Positions 25,930-34,053 of a stretch of 64,000 nucleotides of DNA are shown piece after piece (within the stretch, counting starts at the first letter, position 1; every line of letters starts with the position of its first letter). A program made the position numbers and the translations under genes. Under the pieces are notes generated by a model, which was given only the letters and a program-made list of their open reading frames with translations, ran no database searches and had not been told where the DNA came from. Source of the stretch: a virus; the IMG/VR virus record IMGVR_UViG_3300035698_035310, positions 124,001 to 188,000 of that record; one strand, given 5' to 3'.

Positions 25930-26154
25930 TTAGCCCCAGCGTAGCTTAAAAGCCATCGCTGATTCAAGATTAAAAAATAAAACACCAGTGGAACACATGC
26001 ATGCACCACTGGTGTATCCATCTAAAATAAAATCTTCTTTTACTTTTAGATTTTCAAATAACCAATTATCTATAAATTTTTCAGATATCACTGTATCATA
26101 TTCAAAATATAAATCACTTGTTCTTCTTATTTTATAAAATTCTTCTACAGCCAT
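25930..26154 (-). CDS. KLRW-motif family protein, 74 aa
   Basis: Last gene of a minus-strand cluster of five paralogues. Helix FIDNWLFENLKV, Cys-rich turn SGACMCSTG, end ESAMAFKLRWG. Its ATG lies inside the RW codons of the upstream paralogue (10-nt overlap). Confidence 0.75.
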   Translation of the reverse strand: MAVEEFYKIRRTSDLYFEYDTVISEKFIDNWLFENLKVKEDFILDGYTSGACMCSTGVLFFNLESAMAFKLRWG

Positions 26155-26351
26155 CTCATTTTGAATCCCATTGAATCTTCTTCATCTAACAACCAGACCA
26201 CCGATGATGGTGGTTTTCGGACATCGGCAGAATCACATATGGCATAACTGTCTTCATCGATATTGTCGATCAGCCATAGTTTAACTTCATCCATTTCGTT
26301 GTTGGAAATATAGAATTTTGTGTTGTTTATTTGACGTATTTTCATATCCAT
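26145..26351 (-). CDS. KLRW-motif family protein, 68 aa
   Basis: Helix motif [11 protein letters not shown], end [12 protein letters not shown]. Start codon is provided by the RW codons of the zinc-finger fusion gene upstream; end overlaps the next paralogue in the same way. Confidence 0.75.
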   Translation of the reverse strand: MDMKIRQINNTKFYISNNEMDEVKLWLIDNIDEDSYAICDSADVRKPPSSVVWLLDEEDSMGFKMRWL

Positions 26352-26710
26352 CGTAATTTAAATGCAACCACGTCGCTTTCATTATTGAATACAAATTTAT
26401 ACGTTAAATTATTTCGTTTGTCTTCAGTATAAGACCGGACGTAATATTCTTCAACGTTTTCTTTGAGCCACTCATTCATGTTATTTACCGTGACTTCATC
26501 ATAGTTTTGCAACAACGCATAATATGATTGCTGTTCAACAATTTCAAATGATGGCTCCAATGATTTAGACTGAACTGTGTGTATCGTTTCACTGCATATA
26601 TCAACGCATTCATTGCAAATATATACATCTACACTAGCAATTAAATGTTTTACTTGCGATTGATCTTTTTTACAAAATGAACATGTAGGTACTTTATTTT
26701 TTATAGCCAT
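26342..26710 (-). CDS. ClpX-type zinc-finger domain fused to a KLRW-family domain
   Basis: 122 residues. Residues 8-45 match the N-terminal zinc-binding domain of Clp[21 protein letters not shown], then [14 protein letters not shown]. The four Cys (10, 13, 32, 35) have the ClpX spacing C-x2-C-x18-C-x2-C. In ClpX this domain dimerises and docks adaptors and some substrates. No AAA+ module follows; instead there is the KLRW-family helix ([16 protein letters not shown]) and tail ([11 protein letters not shown]). Possible role: decoy or adaptor redirecting ClpXP (inference). Confidence 0.85.
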   Translation of the reverse strand: MAIKNKVPTCSFCKKDQSQVKHLIASVDVYICNECVDICSETIHTVQSKSLEPSFEIVEQQSYYALLQNYDEVTVNNMNEWLKENVEEYYVRSYTEDKRNNLTYKFVFNNESDVVAFKLRWI

Positions 26711-27051
26711 TTTAATTTAAACGCTGTAACGTCTTCCTTGCATGTAAAGGTGAATTCAACGGTATTAGTGCCGTTGATCGAATAATTGGTTTTGTTTTCA
26801 AATATGTATACTATATCATTATCCACGCACCAATCATCTATTAAATCAACGCCGTCTGCAATCATGGCTGAATATACGTCATACGTTACAATAAATTTAT
26901 ACTTAAAAAATTTTTCTACTTGAGAATGAAAGCCAACTATATCATTTAATAACGTAATATTTGTTGGATTGTTTATTTTTTTAGTATCGACATCAAAATC
27001 TTGTAATATTTCAAATAATACTGCTTTGCGTAATGTATCTATATCATTCAT
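26701..27051 (-). CDS. KLRW-motif family protein, 116 aa
   Basis: Helix [17 protein letters not shown] and end [12 protein letters not shown] mark the C-terminal family domain. An extra N-terminal helical region of about 60 residues is unique to this copy. Its KW codons give the start of the zinc-finger fusion gene. Confidence 0.75.
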   Translation of the reverse strand: MNDIDTLRKAVLFEILQDFDVDTKKINNPTNITLLNDIVGFHSQVEKFFKYKFIVTYDVYSAMIADGVDLIDDWCVDNDIVYIFENKTNYSINGTNTVEFTFTCKEDVTAFKLKWL

Positions 27052-27070
27052 AATACTCGCCCATTATTTA

Positions 27071-27418
27071 TTATATCCATCTTAATTTAAACGCCATCGC
27101 AGATTCTTTGTCATCATAAAACAACACTTCTATTTCTACCATTCCATTATCATCTTCGTCCCAACCAGACCAATCCCAACGCCAATCACTAGTGCAATTT
27201 TCAAGCAACCAATCATGTTCTTCGTGATTGTTAAAATCCCATTCTTCACTAACTTTCGTTCCGTTTTTTTCACGACGTGGTGGATTTATTTTTGTCCCTG
27301 ATATTTTAATATTAACTGTATTTTCGGATATGATCGATTTGTTATATGATGGCGTCGGTATAGACGCTGTCGATACTTCTAATGTATATTTTCTACCACA
27401 ATGAATATCGCCTTCCAT
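27071..27418 (-). CDS. KLRW-motif family protein, 115 aa
   Basis: ATG at 27418 has AAAGAG about 7 nt upstream and begins MEGDIHCGRKY. A longer upstream frame would run through the divergent promoter and is rejected. Helix HDWLLENCTSDWRWDW and end ESAMAFKLRWI. First gene of the five-gene minus-strand cluster. Confidence 0.7.
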   Translation of the reverse strand: MEGDIHCGRKYTLEVSTASIPTPSYNKSIISENTVNIKISGTKINPPRREKNGTKVSEEWDFNNHEEHDWLLENCTSDWRWDWSGWDEDDNGMVEIEVLFYDDKESAMAFKLRWI

Positions 27419-27490
27419 GATTAATCTCTTTTTAATTGTTAATACTTTTTCAGTATAATACCAAATATATACTGATAATGTCAATATCTC

Positions 27491-27518
27491 TTGACATACA
27501 TTAATGATGTGATATAGT
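27491..27518 (+). promoter_or_regulatory. sigma70-like promoter
   Basis: TTGACA 27491-27496, 16-nt spacer, TATAGT 27513-27518, 33 nt before the ATG at 27551. Confidence 0.6.
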
Positions 27519-27550
27519 GTTCTTATAACTGATCTTGAAAGGATTTTATA

Positions 27551-28294
27551 ATGGCTTATGTTCGCGCAGTTCAAAACATTTTAGATATGGAAATTGAAGA
27601 TTTATATTTTGAAAGTGATGGAAAATATCACAAAAAAGGCGAGTTGAGGCGATTGGGTGCACGCACAAAATACGTCAAATTAAAGATTTTATTTTATAGT
27701 GCACAAGACAACATGGATGACGAATTGGCATCACAAGCAGAAAAAGCAGCAGATGAAATTAAAAATCCTTGTTACGTCGGCGATGAACGTCGCGAGGAAA
27801 TTTTAGCAAAAATATCACACATCACAGAAGAAGAACGTGCTCAAGGTAAAACGAAACATGCCACATTTTCAGTGGAGGATCGCAACTGGCGCACAAAAGG
27901 TGTTCATGGTATATTTCATAATGAATCTAATTCTATTGTTATTTTCAAAGAGAAACATGGTGATTCATTGTATGATATGAGTTCTGCATTTAATGCTGCT
28001 AGCGCGTTTCTTACTGTGCTACGCGAACGATTGAATGATGGTTGGTATAACGATCAACTCGAGGATGAAGATCATGAATCCAACCAATTGGATTTATTGA
28101 AATCCAATGAAATTATATTAACCGAAGAACAGGAAGCTAGAAAAATTGTCGACATGGCTACCAACCGTAAAATAACAGGAGATTTTATTCGTGCTGGAAA
28201 AGATGCGTATGAATTCTTGCAAGATCGTAGCGAATATGAATATGGTTGTTTTTCTATTGAGACGCCATCGGTTGCTGATTTTACATTGACATAA
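27551..28294 (+). CDS. hypothetical protein, 247 aa
   Basis: Starts after GAAAGGA. Mixed alpha/beta, charged, with a helical middle (ELASQAEKAADEI) and C-terminal helices. No recognised motif. Has its own promoter, and another promoter starts within its last codons. Confidence 0.7.
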   Translation: MAYVRAVQNILDMEIEDLYFESDGKYHKKGELRRLGARTKYVKLKILFYSAQDNMDDELASQAEKAADEIKNPCYVGDERREEILAKISHITEEERAQGKTKHATFSVEDRNWRTKGVHGIFHNESNSIVIFKEKHGDSLYDMSSAFNAASAFLTVLRERLNDGWYNDQLEDEDHESNQLDLLKSNEIILTEEQEARKIVDMATNRKITGDFIRAGKDAYEFLQDRSEYEYGCFSIETPSVADFTLT

Positions 28295-28313
28295 TTGATT
28301 AATGTGTTATTAT
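28286..28313 (+). promoter_or_regulatory. sigma70-like promoter
   Basis: TTGACA 28286-28291, 16-nt spacer, TATTAT 28308-28313; the -35 lies in the end of the previous gene and the ATG of the next is 33 nt beyond. Confidence 0.65.
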
Positions 28314-28346
28314 TCTATATGAAACATATAGAAAAGGATTATCGCT

Positions 28347-28742
28347 ATGGTACAAAAAATGACACGTGACGAATTTCAAAAAATGGTTGATGACGCGGCT
28401 GGTTATCAGTGCAAGAAAACTGATGGAGTGGTGACTGCACTTAAAATCGAATGGTCTGTTGGCGGTCAATCTGGTGGTAGTTGTTGGGATGAAGGAGACT
28501 CGACATATCATGGAACAAGCGGTGAAGCAGAGCCAGAGTTCGAAGACCTTGATAGTATCTTGCTGGCGGTTGCCCCACAACTCAGTTTTTTACATTATAA
28601 AAAATTAATGCAAAAAATTGAAACCGACGATTACCGTCAAAACGATTACTATGGAAACTACACCGATTACGCAACAAAAACAATCACAGTCGATGATATT
28701 TGGGTGTTTTTGATTGAGTATGACATGATTGAACAAGCATGA
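28347..28742 (+). CDS. conserved phage protein, 131 aa
   Basis: Contains VGGQSGGSCWDEGDSTYHG and, later, NDYYGNYTDYATKTITVDD. This combination is seen in uncharacterised proteins of large myoviruses. A Gly/Ser/Cys-rich loop suggests a binding pocket. Function unknown. Overlaps the kinase gene by 4 nt. Confidence 0.7.
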   Translation: MVQKMTRDEFQKMVDDAAGYQCKKTDGVVTALKIEWSVGGQSGGSCWDEGDSTYHGTSGEAEPEFEDLDSILLAVAPQLSFLHYKKLMQKIETDDYRQNDYYGNYTDYATKTITVDDIWVFLIEYDMIEQA

Positions 28743-29119
28743 CGCATATATTTTTAATAATCGGTTTGCCCGGTAGTGGTAAAACACACTTAGCAAACCG
28801 ATTAAAAAATACTTGTGGTTTAATCATAGATGATATTGTATCATTAGATCAGTTGCCTGATGACGGTAATATCATCATCACTGATGTAAATTTATGCGAT
28901 AATGGCATCTACCATAAAGCATGTGATAAGTTAAAAGAAAAATATGACAATGATGTTAACATACATTCAATATTTTTTCAAAACAATTCTTATGCTGCAC
29001 GATGCAATGTTGAATATAGAAACGACGGACGCGATGTTGAAGGAACTATTCGGAGGTTTGAGAAGATTTATAAACCGCCTATTAATGCAAGGAAAATATG
29101 GAATGGTGTTAACGGTTAA
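28739..29119 (+). CDS. small P-loop kinase
   Basis: 126 residues beginning with a Walker A loop: FLIIGLPGSGKTHLANRL. A short Walker B-like strand NIIITDVNLCD follows, and Arg residues near the end (NDGRDVEGTIRRFEK) could form the lid, as in polynucleotide or nucleotide kinases. Too short for a two-domain PNK. Substrate unknown. Confidence 0.7.
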   Translation: MTHIFLIIGLPGSGKTHLANRLKNTCGLIIDDIVSLDQLPDDGNIIITDVNLCDNGIYHKACDKLKEKYDNDVNIHSIFFQNNSYAARCNVEYRNDGRDVEGTIRRFEKIYKPPINARKIWNGVNG

Positions 29120-29171
29120 TCAGTTCTATGATTATTTGATAATTGTAATATATTTTCCGCTAATTTTTGCA

Positions 29172-29200
29172 TTGACATTATCTATTTTTACTGTTAAAGT
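29172..29200 (+). promoter_or_regulatory. sigma70-like promoter for cysS
   Basis: TTGACA 29172-29177, 17-nt spacer, TAAAGT 29195-29200, 34 nt before cysS. Confidence 0.55.
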
Positions 29201-29234
29201 GTATTATTATTTATCATAAAAAGGATTAATTATA

Positions 29235-30536
29235 ATGACACATATATCGTTATATAATAGCATGTCGAGAGAAAAAGAAAAATTCAAACCAATAGACGAT
29301 TCTCGCGTAACTATGTATTATTGCGGTATCACCCCTTATGATAAACCACATCTTGGTAACGTAAGAGCGAGTATCACTGGTGATATGATATATAGACTGT
29401 TGCGGGTTTTTTATAAATCAGAAAATGTCATATATGCTAGAAATATTACTGACATAGATGATAAAATCGAAGCAAAAAGCCAAGAAACAGGAAGGTCTGC
29501 GATTGATATAACGAATGAAACTATTCAATGGTTTCATGAAACTATGAAAGTATTACATGTATTGCCACCGGATTTGGAGCCAAGGGTTTCTGATAATGAA
29601 GAATCTATGATGGATATGATTAACATATTACTTGATAAAAATATCGCATATAAATCAAATAATGGTGACATTTATTTTGAATTAGATAAATTTCCAGAAC
29701 ACGGAAAATTATGCCGCCACAGTCGCGAAGATTTAAATATAAATGAAGAACATTCTTCAGAAAAAAAACATCCACAAGATTTTGTTTTATGGAAAGAAAA
29801 TCATCAACGATTTGGTTGGCATATTGAATGTTCCGCGATGATTAAAAAGCATTTGGGTGACACTATCGATATTCATGGTGGTGGTGGTGATTTACGTTTC
29901 CCACATCATGAGAATGAAATAGCTCAAAGTGAAACTGCTAATGGTGTCCCATTGGCTAATTACTGGATGCATAACGGTATGATTACAGTGAACGGAAAGA
30001 AAATGGCTAAATCTACTGGAAGCTTTATTACAGTCGATGAAGCACTAGATCGTGTTCCCGGCGAAGCGATACGATTTTACATGCTTAAGACGCATTACCG
30101 TAAACCGTTTGATTGGTCGTGGGATGGTTTGATGGAAGCCAAGTCTGAACTTGATGGGTTATATAGAAAGATGCAGAAACGCACTTATGTTAAAATGGGT
30201 GGCGTGTCAGTACAAGTATTATATGCGTTGGCTGATGATTTGAATACACCATTGGTGATATCAGAATTATACAAAGAAGCGGATAAGGAAATATCTTCTT
30301 TATTGGATTCGGCGCAGCTATTGGGTATACTGAATCATACACCAGAAGAATGGTTTCATGGCACAACGAAAGATTCATTACTTGATGCATCGTCAATCGA
30401 GGCACTTATTGAAGTACGGAAACTATTGAAAGAAAATGGCGACTATGAATCTGCGGATATAACAAGAGATATATTATTAGGACAAGGCATTATACTTGAA
30501 GATAAACCAGATGGGACAACTTGGCGAAAAATATGA
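29235..30536 (+). CDS. cysS: cysteinyl-tRNA synthetase
   Basis: 433 residues. Class I signatures: MYYCGITPYDKPHLGNVR (HIGH equivalent PHLGN, zinc Cys in YYC), HIECSAM and PHHENEIAQSE (other zinc ligands) and KMAKSTG (KMSKS equivalent). All catalytic and zinc residues appear present. It charges tRNA-Cys. Slightly shorter than bacterial CysRS (about 460), through a reduced C-terminal anticodon region. No tRNA-Cys gene is seen here, so it probably acts on host tRNA or one elsewhere. Confidence 0.92.
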   Translation: MTHISLYNSMSREKEKFKPIDDSRVTMYYCGITPYDKPHLGNVRASITGDMIYRLLRVFYKSENVIYARNITDIDDKIEAKSQETGRSAIDITNETIQWFHETMKVLHVLPPDLEPRVSDNEESMMDMINILLDKNIAYKSNNGDIYFELDKFPEHGKLCRHSREDLNINEEHSSEKKHPQDFVLWKENHQRFGWHIECSAMIKKHLGDTIDIHGGGGDLRFPHHENEIAQSETANGVPLANYWMHNGMITVNGKKMAKSTGSFITVDEALDRVPGEAIRFYMLKTHYRKPFDWSWDGLMEAKSELDGLYRKMQKRTYVKMGGVSVQVLYALADDLNTPLVISELYKEADKEISSLLDSAQLLGILNHTPEEWFHGTTKDSLLDASSIEALIEVRKLLKENGDYESADITRDILLGQGIILEDKPDGTTWRKI

Positions 30537-30784
30537 TTATAACACAACAAACTAATAGTCTAGATGAGTGTAGATATGTATGTTTGGACGACAATCAAAA
30601 TCTTACAGAATTAATGGATTTACTATATTGGCTGTCTGAAAATTGTTATAGAGTGCCAGGATTGGAATGGGTGTTTAGACGATTGGATCGATATAATCAA
30701 ATAATTATCACATTTGGTTTTAATTCATTAAGTGATTGTTATAATGATGAATATCATATGGCATTCAAGTTAAAATGGTTGTAG
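30533..30784 (+). CDS. KLRW-motif family protein, 83 aa
   Basis: ATG 30533 overlaps the cysS stop (ATGA). Helix LMDLLYWLSENCYRVPGLEW, strand IIITFGFN, end EYHMAFKLKWL. Confidence 0.75.
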   Translation: MIITQQTNSLDECRYVCLDDNQNLTELMDLLYWLSENCYRVPGLEWVFRRLDRYNQIIITFGFNSLSDCYNDEYHMAFKLKWL

Positions 30785-30868
30785 TATAATGTAAATAATA
30801 GATAGACAATTACTTAATAAAGTGTTATATTTAAAGAACATAATATTTTAAAATAGGAAGAGTTATAT

Positions 30869-31672
30869 ATGTTATATAATGACGATTGTTTAGTCGCAAT
30901 GAAAAAATTAATTGAAGAAAATACACAAGTGGATTCTATTGTAACCGATCCGCCATATCATCTAACCAACACAAATGATGAAAATAAAGGTTTCATGGGT
31001 AAACAATGGGATGGTGGCGATATTGCGTTTAATGTTGAAACATGGAAACTCGCATACGATCTTTTAAAACATGGTGGTCATTTAATAGCGTTTAGTGCAT
31101 CAAGAACATATCATCATATGGTGGTAGCCATTGAAAATGCGGGATTTGAAATACGTGATCAACTTATGTGGCTTTATAGTTCAGGTTTTCCTAAAGGACA
31201 TAATATATCTAAAGGATTAGAAAAAACCGGTGCAACACCTGTTGACATTGAAACATGGGAGGGATGGAATACGGTGTTAAAGCCAGCACATGAACCAATA
31301 GTTTTAGCCAGAAAGCCATTAGAACCTGACTCGACTATTGCGCAAAACGTGTTGAAACATGACACAGGTGGTTTGAATATAGCCGACTGTAGCGTGGGCG
31401 ATGAAAAAAGATTCAATCCAAGTGCAAGTAGCAATAAAATTTATGGTCAATTTGAAGGATCAGAAAAAGATGGTAGAGATTCTACAGGTAGATATCCAAC
31501 AAACGTAATTCATGATGGATCAGATGATGTCAATGACGCTTTTCAAAAATATGCCCAATCGGGTGAAAATCCTATTCGTTTTTTTATGGGTCTAAAACAT
31601 CTGAAACTGAACGCAATCATGGATCAGCAAATATTAAAAATACACACCCAACTGTTAAACCACAAGATTTGA
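30869..31672 (+). CDS. DNA methyltransferase, 5' part (frameshifted at T7)
   Basis: Motif IV DPPY at VDSIVTDPPYHLTNT (about residue 31), then HGGHLIAFSASRTYHHM and SSGFPKGHNISKGLE, typical of site-specific beta-class enzymes. After CGT TTT TTT at 31577-31585 the reading frame diverges and the last 30 residues are nonsense (ending LLNHKI). One added T, or a -1 ribosomal slip on T TTT TTT, would continue as FFYGSKTSETERNHGS and NTHPTVKP into the downstream frame carrying motif I. Phase-variable, recoded, mutated, or a sequencing error. Confidence 0.8.
   Translation: MLYNDDCLVAMKKLIEENTQVDSIVTDPPYHLTNTNDENKGFMGKQWDGGDIAFNVETWKLAYDLLKHGGHLIAFSASRTYHHMVVAIENAGFEIRDQLMWLYSSGFPKGHNISKGLEKTGATPVDIETWEGWNTVLKPAHEPIVLARKPLEPDSTIAQNVLKHDTGGLNIADCSVGDEKRFNPSASSNKIYGQFEGSEKDGRDSTGRYPTNVIHDGSDDVNDAFQKYAQSGENPIRFFMGLKHLKLNAIMDQQILKIHTQLLNHKI
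31579..31585 (+). other. T7 homopolymer: frameshift point in the methyltransferase gene
   Basis: CG followed by seven T then ATGGG. In frame 0 the codons are CGT TTT TTT ATG. Re-reading one T gives CGT TTT TTT TAT GGG, which restores the methyltransferase frame. It matches the canonical slippery heptamer form X XXY YYZ. Confidence 0.8.
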
Positions 31673-31923
31673 TGCGTTATTTATGTCGTCTTATTACGCC
31701 TAAAAATGGAATAGTGTTTGATCCATTTATGGGTTCTGGATCAACCGGAATAGCTGCTAAAACTGAGGGTTTTGATTTTATTGGCATTGAACGCGAATTA
31801 GAATATTTTGAAATATCTAAAAAACGAATAGAAACTGCATATCATGTTCCTAACAAAAAAGTAGTGTTGTCTACAGACAACAATGATTCTGTGCCAGACC
31901 TTGATGATATATTCAAAGAATAA
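31669..31923 (+). CDS. DNA methyltransferase, 3' part (SAM-binding motif I)
   Basis: 84 residues from an internal ATG: NGIVFDPFMGSGSTGIAAKT is the SAM-binding FxGxG motif, followed by GFDFIGIERE. It can be read as the C-terminal third of the 30869 gene in the shifted frame (the homologous frame is open upstream to 31586). Alone it could not be an enzyme. As a separate protein it could complement the 5' product only if both fold together. Confidence 0.8.
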   Translation: MMRYLCRLITPKNGIVFDPFMGSGSTGIAAKTEGFDFIGIERELEYFEISKKRIETAYHVPNKKVVLSTDNNDSVPDLDDIFKE

Positions 31924-31943
31924 ATGTAATAGATTTAAATAAA

Positions 31944-32192
31944 ATGTGTAATCCATATATAAAAATATTTGAATATATCATGGATACACAATATTCAGAG
32001 ATATATAAATGGTTGCGCAATCACGGCGAAGATGGTATAGATTGGTGCATAGAAGACTACAATCAACAATATGTAATCAATGGTATGGATAATAACGTGA
32101 GTGTGGAATGTGATATGGTTGTAAAAATATATAATATTGATGTAGCGGCAGTTTTTGAAATGGAGCAAGTTGGTGGGCATAATGGAAAATAA
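31944..32192 (+). CDS. divergent KLRW-family-like protein, 82 aa
   Basis: Contains EIYKWLRNHGEDGIDWCIED, like the WL-x-EN helix and following strand of the family. The tail reads VDVAAVFEMEQ-like instead of AFKLRW (IDVAAVFEMEQVGG). An internal ATG at 31980 would give a 70-residue form. Neither start has a good ribosome site. Considered a decayed or diverged paralogue. Confidence 0.55.
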   Translation: MCNPYIKIFEYIMDTQYSEIYKWLRNHGEDGIDWCIEDYNQQYVINGMDNNVSVECDMVVKIYNIDVAAVFEMEQVGGHNGK

Positions 32193-32403
32193 AAATAGAC
32201 ATATATCAGAAACAGGGCGTCATATTCTTGAAACACATCCATATGTAGTTGAGAATATTGATGACAGCGATTGTTTTGTTGATATCATATATTGGACACG
32301 GGCGGTGTTTGGTGGTAAGGAAGAACGGGTAATAACATGTTGGAATAATTATTATTTTAGACATGAAGTCGATTGTTTTAATTTTAAAATGAGGTGGTTG
32401 TAA
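32182..32403 (+). CDS. KLRW-motif family protein, 73 aa
   Basis: ATG 32182 (MENKNRHISETG) with GGTGGG 5 nt upstream is preferred to an earlier frame start inside the previous gene. Helix region VDIIYWTRAVFGG and end EVDCFNFKMRWL. Its TAA overlaps the ATG of the CoaE-like gene (TAATG). Confidence 0.7.
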   Translation: MENKNRHISETGRHILETHPYVVENIDDSDCFVDIIYWTRAVFGGKEERVITCWNNYYFRHEVDCFNFKMRWL

Positions 32404-32996
32404 TGATTATAGGATTGACTGGTGGAATGGCATGTGGTAAATCGACATGTTCTAATATGATTAAGAAAATGGGAATTCAAGTGTTTGATGCTGATGCAGA
32501 AGCACACAAGTTGCTTGAGAGAGATGTGCGTGTTATTCGTGATATACAAGATCAACTACCACAGGCGGTGGACACAATTGATAGTAAAGAATTTATTAGT
32601 CGTGATAAATTATCGAAATTAATGCTAAATGATGATTCAGTTATTGAAATAGTCACTGAAGCAATAACTATTCCATTAAAATATGCTTTACTCCGATTTA
32701 TTGAACGCAATCGAGATAATAGATTCGCCGTTGTGGATGCGCCGATGTTATTTGAGTATAAGTGGGATACATATTGTGAAAAAATAATCACAGTTGATGC
32801 ACCGAGAGATCGACAAGAATTGCGAATAATGAAAAGACATGGTATGACTGAATTAAAAATGATGATATTACTTGATTTGCAGATGACATCAGAAGAACGA
32901 AATTTAAAATCAGATTATGTCATAGATAATGGATCGAGTTTATATAATACCAATGAACAAATAGTAAATATATTCTTGACATTGCAGCAAATATAA
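32403..32996 (+). CDS. coaE: dephospho-CoA kinase-like protein
   Basis: 197 residues. P-loop GLTGGMACGKSTCSNM, FDADAEAHKLL (family: DADxIAxxL), VVDAPMLFEY (family: VxDxPLLFE), RQELRIMKRHGM and LQMTSEERNLKSDYVIDNGS all follow the CoaE order. CoaE makes coenzyme A from dephospho-CoA. In a phage it may act on another nucleotide, so the substrate is uncertain while the family is clear. Confidence 0.8.
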   Translation: MIIGLTGGMACGKSTCSNMIKKMGIQVFDADAEAHKLLERDVRVIRDIQDQLPQAVDTIDSKEFISRDKLSKLMLNDDSVIEIVTEAITIPLKYALLRFIERNRDNRFAVVDAPMLFEYKWDTYCEKIITVDAPRDRQELRIMKRHGMTELKMMILLDLQMTSEERNLKSDYVIDNGSSLYNTNEQIVNIFLTLQQI

Positions 32997-33004
32997 AGTA
33001 AAAT
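32976..33004 (+). promoter_or_regulatory. sigma70-like promoter for the basic-protein gene
   Basis: TTGACA 32976-32981, 17-nt spacer, TAAAAT 32999-33004; ATG at 33031 after GGAG. Confidence 0.55.
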
Positions 33005-33030
33005 ATATTTTTAATCAATGGAGTATAAGA

Positions 33031-33192
33031 ATGGCAAAAAGTTCAAGAGGGCGCGGAAAAGGATCAACTGGAACCCGTAGCAAATCAAAACATAATAGCA
33101 AACGCGGTAAAGGCGTATTGAAAAAGGCAGCACGTCGTGTGACACGAACTAATTGTGTCCGCCGACCATGTCGTCAAGCAAGAAAGACATAA
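33031..33192 (+). CDS. very basic small protein (53 aa), candidate nucleic-acid-condensing protein
   Basis: 20 of 53 residues are Lys or Arg and there are no Asp or Glu. The N-terminal half is a Gly/Ser/Arg/Lys tail (SSRGRGKGSTGTRSKSK) like histone or protamine tails. The second half can form a short basic helix (LKKAARRVTR) and ends with two Cys. GGAG lies 8 nt before the ATG, and a promoter lies upstream. Likely binds DNA or RNA; packaging role or host nucleoid disruption are both conceivable. Confidence 0.7.
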   Translation: MAKSSRGRGKGSTGTRSKSKHNSKRGKGVLKKAARRVTRTNCVRRPCRQARKT

Positions 33193-33196
33193 TACA

Positions 33197-33799
33197 ATGC
33201 AGTTTCCATTCATCAAATCAAATGTAACATTGGGGCTATTCATGAAAAATGAATATGTCAAAGTGAAATCACGATATACCAAATTATATGAACTTGCGAG
33301 ACATTATTGGTTTGAATTGGTTTGTTTATCTATTTTAATGATGGTTATTATATCAAGTATGGATAAAACATATACGCCAGTGGTTATAACACCAGTAGGT
33401 GTGGAAACAACATCAAACACTATCGCCGTTCAACCATCAAATACATACATTGATTTAAATTCAATTGTGCGATATAAATCGACGATGATGGACAATGAAA
33501 CTGTTGGTGATATAGAACGGCACGATCTTATTAATGCGCATGAAAACAAGTTTGTTGGTCAACGTATAATTCACACTGGCAAACTTGATATAATAGATAC
33601 AAAATATGATCATTATGCATTATATATATCAACCGCCAGTATATATGATGACGCGAAGTGTAAAATTGATATAGATGATAAAAAAATAATATATACACTA
33701 CGCGAGGACGCAATTGTAACTATAAAAGGGTCAATTGAAGAAATCACGTTCAATTATAATATTGCAGATTGCGTTGTTGTGATGCCTGATGAAAAATAA
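33197..33799 (+). CDS. membrane-anchored OB-fold protein (tRNA_anti-like)
   Basis: 200 residues from ATG 33197. One transmembrane helix (about residues 38-54, LVCLSILMMVIISS), a linker rich in Thr/Val, then a domain with FVGQRIIHTGKL, YALYISTASI, CKIDI, AIVTIKGSI and a final NIADCVVV. This strand order matches the tRNA_anti-like OB fold (exported oligonucleotide- or ligand-binding domains). The C-terminal domain would lie in the periplasm. Confidence 0.6.
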   Translation: MQFPFIKSNVTLGLFMKNEYVKVKSRYTKLYELARHYWFELVCLSILMMVIISSMDKTYTPVVITPVGVETTSNTIAVQPSNTYIDLNSIVRYKSTMMDNETVGDIERHDLINAHENKFVGQRIIHTGKLDIIDTKYDHYALYISTASIYDDAKCKIDIDDKKIIYTLREDAIVTIKGSIEEITFNYNIADCVVVMPDEK

Positions 33800-34053
33800 T
33801 GAGTGATGAAAAATCTATATTTCATGACGTTGAAGAATCCAACACCGACGTGGGAATTGAGTATACACTTTGGGGAAGTTATGATATAATCATCGAAGTT
33901 ATGAATTGGCTACATGAACATTATCCATCGACGTGGGGAATTGAATGGACTGTCGATCATCATAATAGACACGACGCGATAAACGTTGTATTCAATTTAA
34001 AAGAATGCAATACTGATGCAGCACTTATGGGGTTTAAATTGAGATGGTTGTAA
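33799..34053 (+). CDS. KLRW-motif family protein, 84 aa
   Basis: Helix VMNWLHEHYPSTWGIEWTVD, strand INVVFNL, end DAALMGFKLRWL. Close in layout to the 30533 paralogue (both have W-G-[IL]-EW after the helix). RW codons provide the next gene's ATG. Confidence 0.75.
   Translation: MSDEKSIFHDVEESNTDVGIEYTLWGSYDIIIEVMNWLHEHYPSTWGIEWTVDHHNRHDAINVVFNLKECNTDAALMGFKLRWL

Noticed and set aside
27419-27574. Extension of the minus-strand KLRW gene to an upstream start (167 aa)
   Set aside because: The extra 52 codons run through the plus-strand promoter at 27491-27518 and the start of the divergent gene; the internal ATG at 27418 has a ribosome site and begins the compact family-like protein.
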